Assembly (NCBI RefSeq): GCF_012317385.1 | Contig: NZ_CP051144.1 | Span: forward strand, 1,302,001-1,366,000 | Direction of reading: 5' to 3' | Length of the DNA: 64,000 nt | Origin: Romboutsia sp. CE17 | Lineage (GTDB): Bacteria > Bacillota > Clostridia > Peptostreptococcales > Peptostreptococcaceae | Shown: one piece after another, positions 17,141 through 25,174 of the stretch | How positions within the stretch are numbered: position 1 is the stretch's first letter | Layout: every line of letters begins with the position of its first letter | The notes under the pieces: model-generated | Told to the model about the DNA's origin: nothing | The model's input: only the letters and a program-made list of their open reading frames with translations | The model's database searches: none | Program-made: the position numbers and the translations under genes

Positions 17141-17549
17141 TTATTCTTCACTTTCTTCCTTTGTTAATTCTTCAATCTTGTCAATAACTCTTTTAATTTC
17201 TTTATCTCTATTTTTCCACCAATCTCTAGACCATATTCTTATAAAATTCCATCCCTTTCCCTCTAATAGCCTTTGTCTATATAAATCTCTTTCTTTTGCT
17301 GTTTTGCTTGAATGGTATGTAGCACCATCGGCTTCTATTGCCAATAAATATCTATTAGAATCTCTTGGATTAATTACAGCAAAGTCAATTCTAAATCCTA
17401 ACTGCTCAACTTGTTGATTTAAGCATATATCTTTACTAATTAAAGCTTCTCTTATTTGATTCTATACTTAATAATTTAATATATAAGTTACTTGTATTTC
17501 TAAGTAACATGTTACTTAATATTGATAAACTTGACTGTATATTACTCAT
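17141..17549 (-). pseudogene. Truncated helicase-associated endonuclease tail (DUF559/MTES_1575-like) fused to a foreign 5' end
   Basis: From 17461 down to 17141 a frame without its own start reads IREALISKDICLNQQVEQLG, then FRIDFAVINP, LAIEADGATYHSSKTAKERD and GWNFIRIWSRDWWKN: the C-terminal endonuclease-like domain (D, then E-A-D) of large superfamily I helicases of defence islands. The helicase part is missing. Upstream, at 17549-17462, a ribosome site (AAGGAG) and ATG start a different short frame, MSNIQSSLSILSNMLL, which runs out of frame into the relic. So two unrelated gene ends were joined by deletion. Confidence 0.72.
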
Positions 17550-17754
17550 ATTGAACTCCTTAATAATGTAATTTTATAAGTTTATATACATTAATTTATT
17601 ATTAGTTAAATTTTATATATTATACATATCTATCTACAAATTACAAAATTTGTAAGTATAAAGTCTGATTATAAAAATAATCTTTTGCAATATGCACATT
17701 TATTTTTAAATTTTTATATTTATTATTTAATAATTTCTTCATCAATAACTCATA

Positions 17755-17941
17755 CACCCTACAATTTTTATACCTCTTAATCTCTATGATAATAAACCTG
17801 ATCAATAATATTTTGCTTAATCCTAACAACACTATCCCTATACCCCATGTACAAAACACCGACTCCCCTATCAATAAGATAATTAGCAATAGCCAAAGAC
17901 AAGTGGGTCTTACCTGACCCAACTTGTCCCATAAATATAAT
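17755..17941 (-). pseudogene. Relic of phage dnaC, Walker A region
   Basis: Matches the middle of the intact dnaC (about 40863-41049). The minus strand reads MGQVGSGKTHLSLAIAN, then DRGVGVLYMGYRDSVV and DQVYYHRD followed by a stop. Neither the N- nor the C-terminal part is present. Another relic, holding the 3' end of the gene, lies at 32606-32790. The rest of 17550-17754 and 17942-18099 is A/T-rich without a gene. Confidence 0.8.
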
Positions 17942-18099
17942 ATATAAATTATTCAATCAAGTTTATAATATAAAAAGGTTCATAGTTGTTATAAAATTTG
18001 AAATAAAGATATTTTTGATATTATATAGATAATTATGAATTTGATATTAAAATTATCTTCATATATAGTAAACTAAACAAATTATAGGAGCTGAAAATT

Positions 18100-18303
18100 A
18101 TGATTGATTTTATTCTGATTATTTTACCATTGATAGTTGCTGGAATTGCAGTGGTTTTATTAATAAACAGCCTTAAGAAGAAAAATGAAAAATACAACGA
18201 AGACCAACAACATATAGAAAAAGATTATATGTCATTAGGAATGTGCTTTGGCATATCAATAGGTTCAATTTTTATGAATACCTTTGGTATAAATTCTATA
18301 TAA
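18100..18303 (+). CDS. Small membrane protein, unknown function
   Basis: A 67-residue protein with a hydrophobic N-terminal helix (DFILIILPLIVAGIAVVLLI), a charged loop KKKNEKYNEDQQHIEKDY and a second weaker hydrophobic segment. AGGAGCTG lies upstream of the ATG. No family recognised. Confidence 0.5.
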   Translation: MIDFILIILPLIVAGIAVVLLINSLKKKNEKYNEDQQHIEKDYMSLGMCFGISIGSIFMNTFGINSI

Positions 18304-18392
18304 TACTTAATTGAGTTTTTTGCTTCAGTAATAAATACAATTAATATCTCCATAAAAATTATTTAATAATTGCGAATTTTGATTATATTATA

Positions 18393-18490
18393 ATTCCTAC
18401 TAGGTAGTATTTTGTTTTGTTTTTTGAAGATTAATATAACTAAAAAGGACTATGCTCTTTTTAGCATAGTCCTTTTGTACGACTCCCTTA
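18393..18490. repeat. Repeat A, copy 2, next to hsdR, with terminator
   Basis: Second copy of the border repeat at 14335-14440, containing the hairpin AAAAAGGACTATGCT/AGCATAGTCCTTTT (18441-18475), which would terminate the hsd operon. Just before it, 18303-18350 matches an internal piece of the membrane gene at 13890-14144, so the repeat once extended further and was shortened by a deletion. Confidence 0.8.
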
Positions 18491-18499
18491 ATTTATAAA

Positions 18500-21400
18500 C
18501 TACATTCCTGCTACACATTGAAGTTTAACTTGCTCCATTACATCTTCTATAGCCTTTTCACTTTTATTTGGTGGATAATCATACTTTTTAAGTAGCTTCT
18601 TTATATGCATTCTCATCTTGGCTTGTGCTTGCTTTCTTTCATGCCATGCTGGACACATATTTTCTTTCACCGTCTTAGTCAAATTCTTTGCTATCTTTAT
18701 AAGTATATCATCTTCCATTGAAGCTATAACCTCTGGGTCTGCTGTCAATACATCAAAGAATGCTTTCTCTTCATATGTTAAATCTAATTCATCCCCTGAT
18801 TCTATAGCTTTAAGTAATTCATGCTTAAATTCTACTAAAGCTTCTAATACTTCAAATACATCTTTTTCATCATTACGATTATTGTACTTTTCTATTATCT
18901 TTTGAAGTTTTTCACTAAAAGCTCTACTTACAATTATATTTTTCTGTTTAACTTGCTCTACTTTATCCTTCATAGCTCTCATTAGTATATTTGTTGCTAT
19001 ATTTTTTTGTGGTAAAGCTCTTAATTTACTTATATTTTCATCATTTAATAAGTCAAAAGTCTCCTTAGACCCTGCACTGCTTAAAACTATTACTTCATCT
19101 CCGACTATAGCTTCTTCTAACATTTTCGAGATTCTAGCATTTACTTCTTTTAAATCTGGTGTACCTACTTTTGTAGTTTTCATAATAAAAGACCTTACTG
19201 CCATAAAGAATGCTATTTCATCCTTAGTTCTTTTTGATAATAAAGCAGTACATATTTTATAAACATCTTTTAGTTTTTTAGTTTGCTCCATAAATAGAGT
19301 TTTTCTTGCTTCTATAAATTGAACAAACTCTGCACCATCCCTTATTAAGGTATATCTTACTTTGTCACTATCACCAAAGAATCCTTCGTAATCAAACTTA
19401 TGAAACTCATTTCTAAGTATTTCTAATATATCTAAGGCTATCACTTTAGCTTCTTCGTTTTCTTGTATCTTATCCTGATCACGATTTGTATAAGTTTTTA
19501 ATGCATCAAATAGTTCTTTTTTAAGTCCTATATAATCAACTACTAATCCTCCACTTTTGCCAGGATATACTCTATTTACACGAGCTATTGCCTGCATTAA
19601 GTTATGTGATTTCATTGGTTTATCTATATACATAGTATCAAGAGAAGGCACATCAAAACCTGTAAGCCACATATCTACTACGATAACTATTTTAAACTCA
19701 CTATTTAAATCTCTAAATTCATCTTCACGCTCTTTTTGAGTTTTCTTAGTTCCTATTAGCTTTGCCATTTCCTCAGAATCTTGATTATTAGTAGTCATAA
19801 CCATCTTCACTTTATTTACCCAATCAGGCCTTTGATTAAGTAATTCTTGATACATCATATAAGCTGCTTTTCTAGAGTATGCGACTATCATAGCCTTACC
19901 CTCTACTAGATTTTCTCTATCTTCATAATGCTGTATTATATCTTTAACAACTTGCTTTATTCTATCTTCATCACAAATAATTTGCTCCATACGAGACATT
20001 TGCTTTTGACTTTGCTCTACAATATAATCTTCTACACCTTCATTAACTTGCATATTATAATATTCATTATCTATTAAATTCATTTGATAACTGTCTAATT
20101 TTACCTTTGCAAGTCTTGATTCATAATATATCTTAACAGTAGCTCCATCCTCCACAGCTTGAGTCATATCATATACATCTATCAAATCACCAAATACTCC
20201 ATAAGTTGACTTGTCAGTTGTTTCTATTGGAGTACCTGTAAAAGCTATATAACTTGCATTAGGTAAAGATTCTCTTAGGTATTTTGCATACCCATACTTA
20301 ATCTCACCTGTATTTGTATCTAATTTACCATCTATATTATATTGAGTACGATGAGCTTCATCCACCATTACAACAATATTATCTCTCTCACTTAAAAGCC
20401 CTGTTTCTTCCACAAACTTTTGAATAGTAGAAAATATTACTCCACCAGTTTTTCTACCTTCTAGAAATTTACATACATCAGCTCTACTTTCACACTTTAT
20501 AGGGTCTTGTCTTAAAAATTCATGCGCTGATCCAAAGGTTTCATATAACTGACCATCTAAATCATTTCTATCTGTAATTACTATTATAGTTGGATTATTT
20601 AGGTCATTATGCTTAACTAAATTCCCTGCTAAGAAAGTCATAGAAAAACTCTTACCACTTCCTTGAGTATGCCACACTACCCCTGCTCTACCGTCATTCT
20701 CTACTGCATGAATAACTGACTTTATAGCTTTTTTCATACCATAGTATTGATGATATTGTGCCATTATCTTACCTTTGCTAGTAAATAGTATAAAGTTTTT
20801 TATAATATCTAGTAATCTGTTTTTATCAAACATTCCATATAGTAATGTATCTAGATTTTTATAACTTATAGAAAATAAATCATTGATTTCTTCATCACCA
20901 TTAATTTTTTTCCATGCCATAAATCTATCTATTGGAGCAGTTATTGTACCTGCTTTTGTATTTACTCCATCGCTTATTACTAAAAAGGCATTATAATAAA
21001 ATAGTTTTGGTATATGGACTTCTTTGTAGTTCATTAGTTGCTTATAAGCATCTTCAATATCTACTTCTTCACGTGAAGTACTTTTTAACTCCATACATAC
21101 TATTGGTATTCCATTTAGGTATACTATTACATCAGGTATTTTTTTATTTCCATCTTCAACTATTTCTAATTGATTTACTACTAGAAATTCGTTGTTTTCT
21201 ATATTTTCAAAGTCCACTAATTTTACTGTATAATAATTTGTTTCTCCATTTATAAAGTCTGTTACTTCCACTCCTTCTGTAAGGTATTTGTGGAATAGTT
21301 TGTTATTTGTAAATACATCATTAGTTTCAAATGTATTTATTTTTCTTATAGCTTCTTTTATTGAAGTTTGCGGTATATCTTTATTTATATTTATAAGGCA

Positions 21401-21529
21401 GTCCTCTAGTTTGTCTAGTAGTAGGACTTCTTTATGTTCTCTTTTTAGATTACTTCCCTGTATGTATTTGTAGTCTATTTCTTTTAGGTATTCTATGACT
21501 ACATTTTCTAGACTTTCTTCTGTAAACAT
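18500..21529 (-). CDS. hsdR: Type I restriction enzyme, motor/nuclease subunit HsdR
   Basis: A 1009-residue restriction subunit. The N-terminal PD-(D/E)xK nuclease is visible (D133 and E147-x-K149 in PDVIVYLNG and CMELK). The superfamily II translocase follows: Walker A TQGSGKS at 288-294, DEAH at 390-393, AFTGTPI, then AIARVNRVYPGKSGG. With HsdM and HsdS it cuts unmodified DNA far from the recognition site after ATP-driven translocation. GGGGGAG precedes the ATG. It is separated from hsdS by seven other genes or relics but on the same strand. Repeat A follows its stop codon. Confidence 0.95.
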   Translation of the reverse strand: MFTEESLENVVIEYLKEIDYKYIQGSNLKREHKEVLLLDKLEDCLININKDIPQTSIKEAIRKINTFETNDVFTNNKLFHKYLTEGVEVTDFINGETNYYTVKLVDFENIENNEFLVVNQLEIVEDGNKKIPDVIVYLNGIPIVCMELKSTSREEVDIEDAYKQLMNYKEVHIPKLFYYNAFLVISDGVNTKAGTITAPIDRFMAWKKINGDEEINDLFSISYKNLDTLLYGMFDKNRLLDIIKNFILFTSKGKIMAQYHQYYGMKKAIKSVIHAVENDGRAGVVWHTQGSGKSFSMTFLAGNLVKHNDLNNPTIIVITDRNDLDGQLYETFGSAHEFLRQDPIKCESRADVCKFLEGRKTGGVIFSTIQKFVEETGLLSERDNIVVMVDEAHRTQYNIDGKLDTNTGEIKYGYAKYLRESLPNASYIAFTGTPIETTDKSTYGVFGDLIDVYDMTQAVEDGATVKIYYESRLAKVKLDSYQMNLIDNEYYNMQVNEGVEDYIVEQSQKQMSRMEQIICDEDRIKQVVKDIIQHYEDRENLVEGKAMIVAYSRKAAYMMYQELLNQRPDWVNKVKMVMTTNNQDSEEMAKLIGTKKTQKEREDEFRDLNSEFKIVIVVDMWLTGFDVPSLDTMYIDKPMKSHNLMQAIARVNRVYPGKSGGLVVDYIGLKKELFDALKTYTNRDQDKIQENEEAKVIALDILEILRNEFHKFDYEGFFGDSDKVRYTLIRDGAEFVQFIEARKTLFMEQTKKLKDVYKICTALLSKRTKDEIAFFMAVRSFIMKTTKVGTPDLKEVNARISKMLEEAIVGDEVIVLSSAGSKETFDLLNDENISKLRALPQKNIATNILMRAMKDKVEQVKQKNIIVSRAFSEKLQKIIEKYNNRNDEKDVFEVLEALVEFKHELLKAIESGDELDLTYEEKAFFDVLTADPEVIASMEDDILIKIAKNLTKTVKENMCPAWHERKQAQAKMRMHIKKLLKKYDYPPNKSEKAIEDVMEQVKLQCVAGM

Positions 21530-21588
21530 TTTTCTCCCCCTAGATTATGTGTTTATATTATGATTATACAATAATTTACACAAAAATA

Positions 21589-21614
21589 AAAACTAGTCTA
21601 ATTTGACTAGTTTT
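21589..21614 (-). terminator. Hairpin between antitoxin gene and hsdR
   Basis: AAAACTAGTC ... GACTAGTTTT, A/T-rich flanks. A degenerate copy (AAAGCTAGTC/AACTAACTTTT) lies at about 25130-25157 next to the hsdR relic, and a third similar hairpin at 8068-8099. Confidence 0.65.
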
Positions 21615-21642
21615 ATTATAATATCTTATTTATTAATCCATA

Positions 21643-22653
21643 TTATATATATTTCAAATCATGTGCATATTCGTAGGATATTAACTCTTTATCTTTTGTC
21701 TCTATCCAAGCTTTTTCCTTATGAGATAAGTCTGATATTTCACCTACATTTTTATCTTTAAATACTTCTATTACTCTATCAATTATTTCCATTTCTTTGT
21801 CTGAAAACATACTTATATCATAATTATCTTTGCTTTTTATTTTAGTTATTTCACTTCTATAAGACTCTGTTACTTCTTTTTCAAACTTATTCTTTAAATT
21901 TAATATCAACTCATAATCCATATCTTCAATAATTGGCCCAAATGTATATCTCATATATCTTAATCCTGTAATAGATTTTAAGTTATATTTATAATTTGAA
22001 AAATCTATATACCATAAATATTTATTGAGACTTGTTTTATATAAATTATTTACTTTTGAAGATATATATCCTATTAAATTTTCTAATCTATCTAAATCAA
22101 ATTTTTTAAATCCGTTATATATGTTCACTTCATTAGATAATCTTAATTCTATAAGCTTTTCTAAAATTGATGTTTTTTCTTGATCCATAGAAAAATGCAT
22201 ATTATTATAAGTTTTCTCGCTTATTCTTCCATTTTTATATGCATCTTCTACTTTTTCTCTAAAATAGCTTTCTTCTTTAATTATAAGTTTTAATATATCA
22301 CTATGACTTTGATTTGGTAAACTACCTCTTTCATATCTATTTATAGTCATTTTTCCCCAATCAAGTATAGCAACAAGTTCTCTTTGAGATATATTGTATT
22401 TTTCTCTAAAATTTATAATATCCTGTGGCGTAACTATCCCTGTTAATTCTCTATATCTTGAATATAATTTATCTAAATTTATTTCTTCTAGTTCAGTGAC
22501 ATATAGCCTCTCTCCACATTCTGAACATATACCTATATTTTGCTCTATATTTACTTCAACACCTTTATACTCTTTTTTTATTTCACTTATAATATCATAA
22601 TCAACTTTTTTATTACATTTTTCACAATATACTTTTCTTGTTTCTTTGTTCAT
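21643..22653 (-). CDS. MqsA-like zinc-finger/HTH antitoxin with Panacea (DUF4065) domain
   Basis: A 336-residue protein. The N-terminal ~50 residues have two CxxC pairs (YCEKCNKKV and GICSECGERL), as in YgiT/MqsA zinc fingers. A helix-turn-helix follows at about 90-130 (YNISQRELVAILDWGKMTIN and RYERGSLPNQSH). The C-terminal part (about 205-300), with LNKYLWYIDFSNYK and SITGLRYMRYTFGPI, is a Panacea/SocA-type domain known from antitoxins. It starts 12 bases after an MqsR-like gene, so it should neutralise and repress that toxin. GGAGG precedes the ATG. Confident on domains; target is inferred from the neighbour. Confidence 0.83.
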   Translation of the reverse strand: MNKETRKVYCEKCNKKVDYDIISEIKKEYKGVEVNIEQNIGICSECGERLYVTELEEINLDKLYSRYRELTGIVTPQDIINFREKYNISQRELVAILDWGKMTINRYERGSLPNQSHSDILKLIIKEESYFREKVEDAYKNGRISEKTYNNMHFSMDQEKTSILEKLIELRLSNEVNIYNGFKKFDLDRLENLIGYISSKVNNLYKTSLNKYLWYIDFSNYKYNLKSITGLRYMRYTFGPIIEDMDYELILNLKNKFEKEVTESYRSEITKIKSKDNYDISMFSDKEMEIIDRVIEVFKDKNVGEISDLSHKEKAWIETKDKELISYEYAHDLKYI

Positions 22654-22665
22654 TTTAAATACCTC

Positions 22666-22998
22666 CTATTCAAATAATTCATCCTCATGAAATGATATAC
22701 AAACTAATTCTTCTGGAGGATTGTATCTAATTTTTATGTATATATTTATGATAAAATCTTTATCTATTTCTAAGTCATATCTAAATTTCCATACATTTCC
22801 TGAAAACTTTAGATTATGATCACTTTCAGGACCCCCTATGTGATGATCTTTATTTAAATCTAGTAATATTTCTTTTATATCTTCTATTTTAAATCCATAT
22901 TCTTCTATAAAATTTGCATTTTTTTCTCGATTACCTGCAAAATCAAATCCTTTTGTAGTTATATGTTTTTTGATTTTTTCTAGGTATTTATTTATCAT
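22666..22998 (-). CDS. MqsR-like toxin (predicted mRNA interferase)
   Basis: A 110-residue protein resembling MqsR: YGFKIEDIKEILLDLN, then DHNLKFSGNVWKFRYDLEI, NIYIKIRYN and LVCISFHEDE line up with the helix-strand-strand-strand order of E. coli MqsR, including the final VSFKE-like strand. The pairing with a YgiT-type zinc-finger antitoxin supports this. The only ATG is about 20 bases from the AGGAGG site (23019-23024), while an in-frame ATT at 23008-23010 is at ideal spacing, so initiation may be at ATT or be inefficient. Confidence 0.68.
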   Translation of the reverse strand: MINKYLEKIKKHITTKGFDFAGNREKNANFIEEYGFKIEDIKEILLDLNKDHHIGGPESDHNLKFSGNVWKFRYDLEIDKDFIINIYIKIRYNPPEELVCISFHEDELFE

Positions 22999-23125
22999 AA
23001 GATTTTTAATGTTAAAAACCTCCTTATGTTAAATATTATTGCCATTAATTAGAGGCAGTTATACTATAATAATATAATATTTTTTAATAAAAAGATAGAT
23101 GTTATATATACTAATTTAAAAAATA

Positions 23126-23165
23126 AAAAGGAGAAATAGTTTTAATAAACTATCACTCCTTTTTC
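23126..23165 (-). terminator. Terminator-like hairpin in the hsd island
   Basis: AAAAAGGAGAAATAGTTT ... AAACTATCACTCCTTTTT, with flanking A and T runs. It follows the gene ending at 23251 on the minus strand and precedes the toxin-antitoxin pair, separating transcription units. The rest of 22999-23250 shows no gene. Confidence 0.7.
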
Positions 23166-23250
23166 TATATATTCCTGCCATATAACTTTTATATACAAAT
23201 TAGAATACTAAGCATCTTGGCCAGAACTTATTACTTACCTTTATATTAAA

Positions 23251-23751
23251 TTACTCTATTTTTTTTATATTTAATTTTATATTTTCACTTATATCTATAT
23301 ATGACTCAATTTCCTTTGTAACTCCATGTATACCTTCTAAATATTCTTTACTATTTAGATAAGTAATCAATTGCTCTGATTTATATCTATATTCTGTGCT
23401 AATATCTACAGGTAATTTGTTCTCTTTTATGTATGATATCAAGTTCTCTTTCTTATATGACTTGGCTCTTACTTTTTTAGTTATTTCTAATTCCAAATCA
23501 TTTCCATCTAATACAATATGCTTTTTATCTAATAGAAGCATTGCATTTGATATTATTCTTTCTATATTTTTATTTTCTTCTTTTAATCTAATTATTTCAA
23601 TTCTATTTTCTTTATTTAGCTCTTCGGCTTTTTTAAATATCTCCTTTTCTTGTTTCTCTAATTCTAATTTTTTCAAATTATTATTATGGTATTTATCTAA
23701 TAAATTACTATCAATAAAATTATATATATCTATCATAGTTGTATTTTCCAT
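23251..23751 (-). CDS. Coiled-coil protein, unknown function
   Basis: A 166-residue, highly charged protein with a strong coiled coil at about 20-75 (LELEKQEKEIFKKAEELNKE), then a compact part including VRAKSYKKENLISYIKENKL. GGGGAG precedes the ATG. It recalls small phage/plasmid coiled-coil proteins but no family can be named. Lies inside the type I R-M island, 43 bases after the zinc-ribbon gene. Confidence 0.6.
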   Translation of the reverse strand: MENTTMIDIYNFIDSNLLDKYHNNNLKKLELEKQEKEIFKKAEELNKENRIEIIRLKEENKNIERIISNAMLLLDKKHIVLDGNDLELEITKKVRAKSYKKENLISYIKENKLPVDISTEYRYKSEQLITYLNSKEYLEGIHGVTKEIESYIDISENIKLNIKKIE

Positions 23752-23794
23752 ATAATCTCCCCTCTATTATGTAGAACCTAATGTTTACCTTTTA

Positions 23795-24370
23795 TTAGAA
23801 CTCTCTTTCTAATCTATAAATTTGATTATCTATATTCTCTATGTCATTTTTTAACCTATCTATTTCACTGCTCATACTGTATATATCTGACTTTATATTA
23901 TCGACATTATCTTCTAAACCATTTATCATTTCATCTTTACTATAAATATTATTTATTATACTTCCTACTTCACTTTCTAAATAATATACCCTATTATCTA
24001 TATCACTGATTGTATCCTCTATATTATAAATATTATTTTCTACACTTTCTATAGTGTCTTTAATCAATAATATTTCTCTTACACTTCTGTCTATTTTATT
24101 CCCTTCTCTATCCACATAATATTGTTTAGGTTCTCCTTTACATTTTGTACATTCAATTTTTATTATTTCTTTATCACCGTAATCGTATCTTCTTAATTTA
24201 AATAAATCATTTTCACAATGGCTACACTTTTTTTCATAGGTTGTATATTTTCCAGCATTAAAATATATTACATTATTGCATTTCTGACATATTATTTCAG
24301 CATCTTCACAAATAGAATTAATTTTAAATATAACTTCTCCACATCTATCACATGATTTAGTTTTTGCCAT
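23795..24370 (-). CDS. Zinc-ribbon protein with long coiled coil
   Basis: A 191-residue protein. It has four cysteine pairs in the first 80 residues (CDRCGEV, CQKCNNV, CSHCEND, CTKCKGE), giving two or more zinc ribbons, then about 85 residues of regular heptads with repeated D-N-I/S-D (IESVENNIYNIEDTISDID, SEVGSIINNIYSKDEM). ATG 24370 has AGGAGG upstream; the longer frame lacks one. It may bind nucleic acid and oligomerise. No known family. Confidence 0.62.
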   Translation of the reverse strand: MAKTKSCDRCGEVIFKINSICEDAEIICQKCNNVIYFNAGKYTTYEKKCSHCENDLFKLRRYDYGDKEIIKIECTKCKGEPKQYYVDREGNKIDRSVREILLIKDTIESVENNIYNIEDTISDIDNRVYYLESEVGSIINNIYSKDEMINGLEDNVDNIKSDIYSMSSEIDRLKNDIENIDNQIYRLEREF

Positions 24371-24536
24371 AGTATTCCTCCTACACATAGTACTTATCAT
24401 TTAATATCAATCTATTCTATTTAATAAGATATTATAACTAATTTAGTAGAATAAAAATTTTTTAATTAAAGAAAAAGTACTAAAATTAAATTATTTAAAA
24501 TTTAACTCTAGTACTTTTTAGTAAAACAATATTAAT

Positions 24537-24992
24537 TTATAATATATAGTTATTTACATATTGGCTTATATTAATTCTCTCTTCACCTGTACGAACTCTA
24601 CCATCATAACAAACTCTACCATAAAAATGAGGATAAATTTGATAATCTATATCTCCATCTTTCTTTTTCTTTGAGTTTAATGAAAAATGATTTTTTAGCT
24701 CTTCTTTTGTAAACACTATTGCCTTATCAACATCTTCACTACTTACAAATACAATATAATCAAAGTCAGGATTATCTATATCTTGACTAGATATAGTCTG
24801 CCAAAGATATGTATTTTCATCATTTTCTTCTTTGTAATTTTTACTTGTTCTTATTTTTACTTTTTTTATTCCTTCTGTTGTTGTAAGTGTTATGTTGTTT
24901 GCTTTAGTTGATACGTTTTCTATTTTTTCCATGTTGTTTTCTATAAATTTTGATAGTATTGCCATTGTTATGTTTTTTCTATTTAATTTCAT
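24537..24992 (-). CDS. Unknown 151-residue protein in the hsd island
   Basis: Starts at ATG 24992 with GGGGAGA upstream. The sequence begins MKLNRKNITMAILSKFIENN and has a central FDYIVFVSSEDVDKAIVFTK strand-rich part and the end GRVRTGEERINISQYVNNYI. Its frame is open further upstream, but that part is a relic of the hsdR 5' end (25015-25110), not part of this gene. The fold may be nuclease- or HsdR-accessory-like; not recognised. Confidence 0.6.
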   Translation of the reverse strand: MKLNRKNITMAILSKFIENNMEKIENVSTKANNITLTTTEGIKKVKIRTSKNYKEENDENTYLWQTISSQDIDNPDFDYIVFVSSEDVDKAIVFTKEELKNHFSLNSKKKKDGDIDYQIYPHFYGRVCYDGRVRTGEERINISQYVNNYIL

Positions 24993-25014
24993 ATATTCTC
25001 CCCGTGATTTTAAT

Positions 25015-25110
25015 ATTTCCTTATTTATATTTATAAGGTTTTCTTCTAGTCTATCTAGTAGAAGAAAGCCTTTGTTGTCTCTTCTTAATTCTCTTCCATG
25101 TATAATTATA
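25015..25110 (-). pseudogene. Relic of the hsdR 5' region
   Basis: The translated frame has ELRRDNKGFLLLDRLEENLI then NINKEILKS, matching residues ~26-53 of the intact HsdR (NLKREHKEVLLLDKLEDCLI, NINKDIPQTS), and the DNA matches at 21370-21470. The hairpin beyond it (25130-25157) also resembles the one before the real hsdR. So an earlier hsdR followed the GmrSD gene directly and was lost. Confidence 0.78.
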
Positions 25111-25174
25111 TATAAATTAGACAAAAAATAAAAGCTAGTCTATTTAACTAACTTTTATTTTTATTAAGGTATAA

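Noticed and set aside
17641-17922. A 93-codon minus-strand frame beginning MGQVRPTCLW
   Set aside because: It runs out of frame over the dnaC relic at 17755-17941 (the true frame reads MGQVGSGKTHLSLA) and continues into non-coding DNA.
24993-25124. A longer N-terminus for the 24537-24992 gene
   Set aside because: The extra residues match the HsdR N-terminus and lie upstream of a strong ribosome site; they are a relic.
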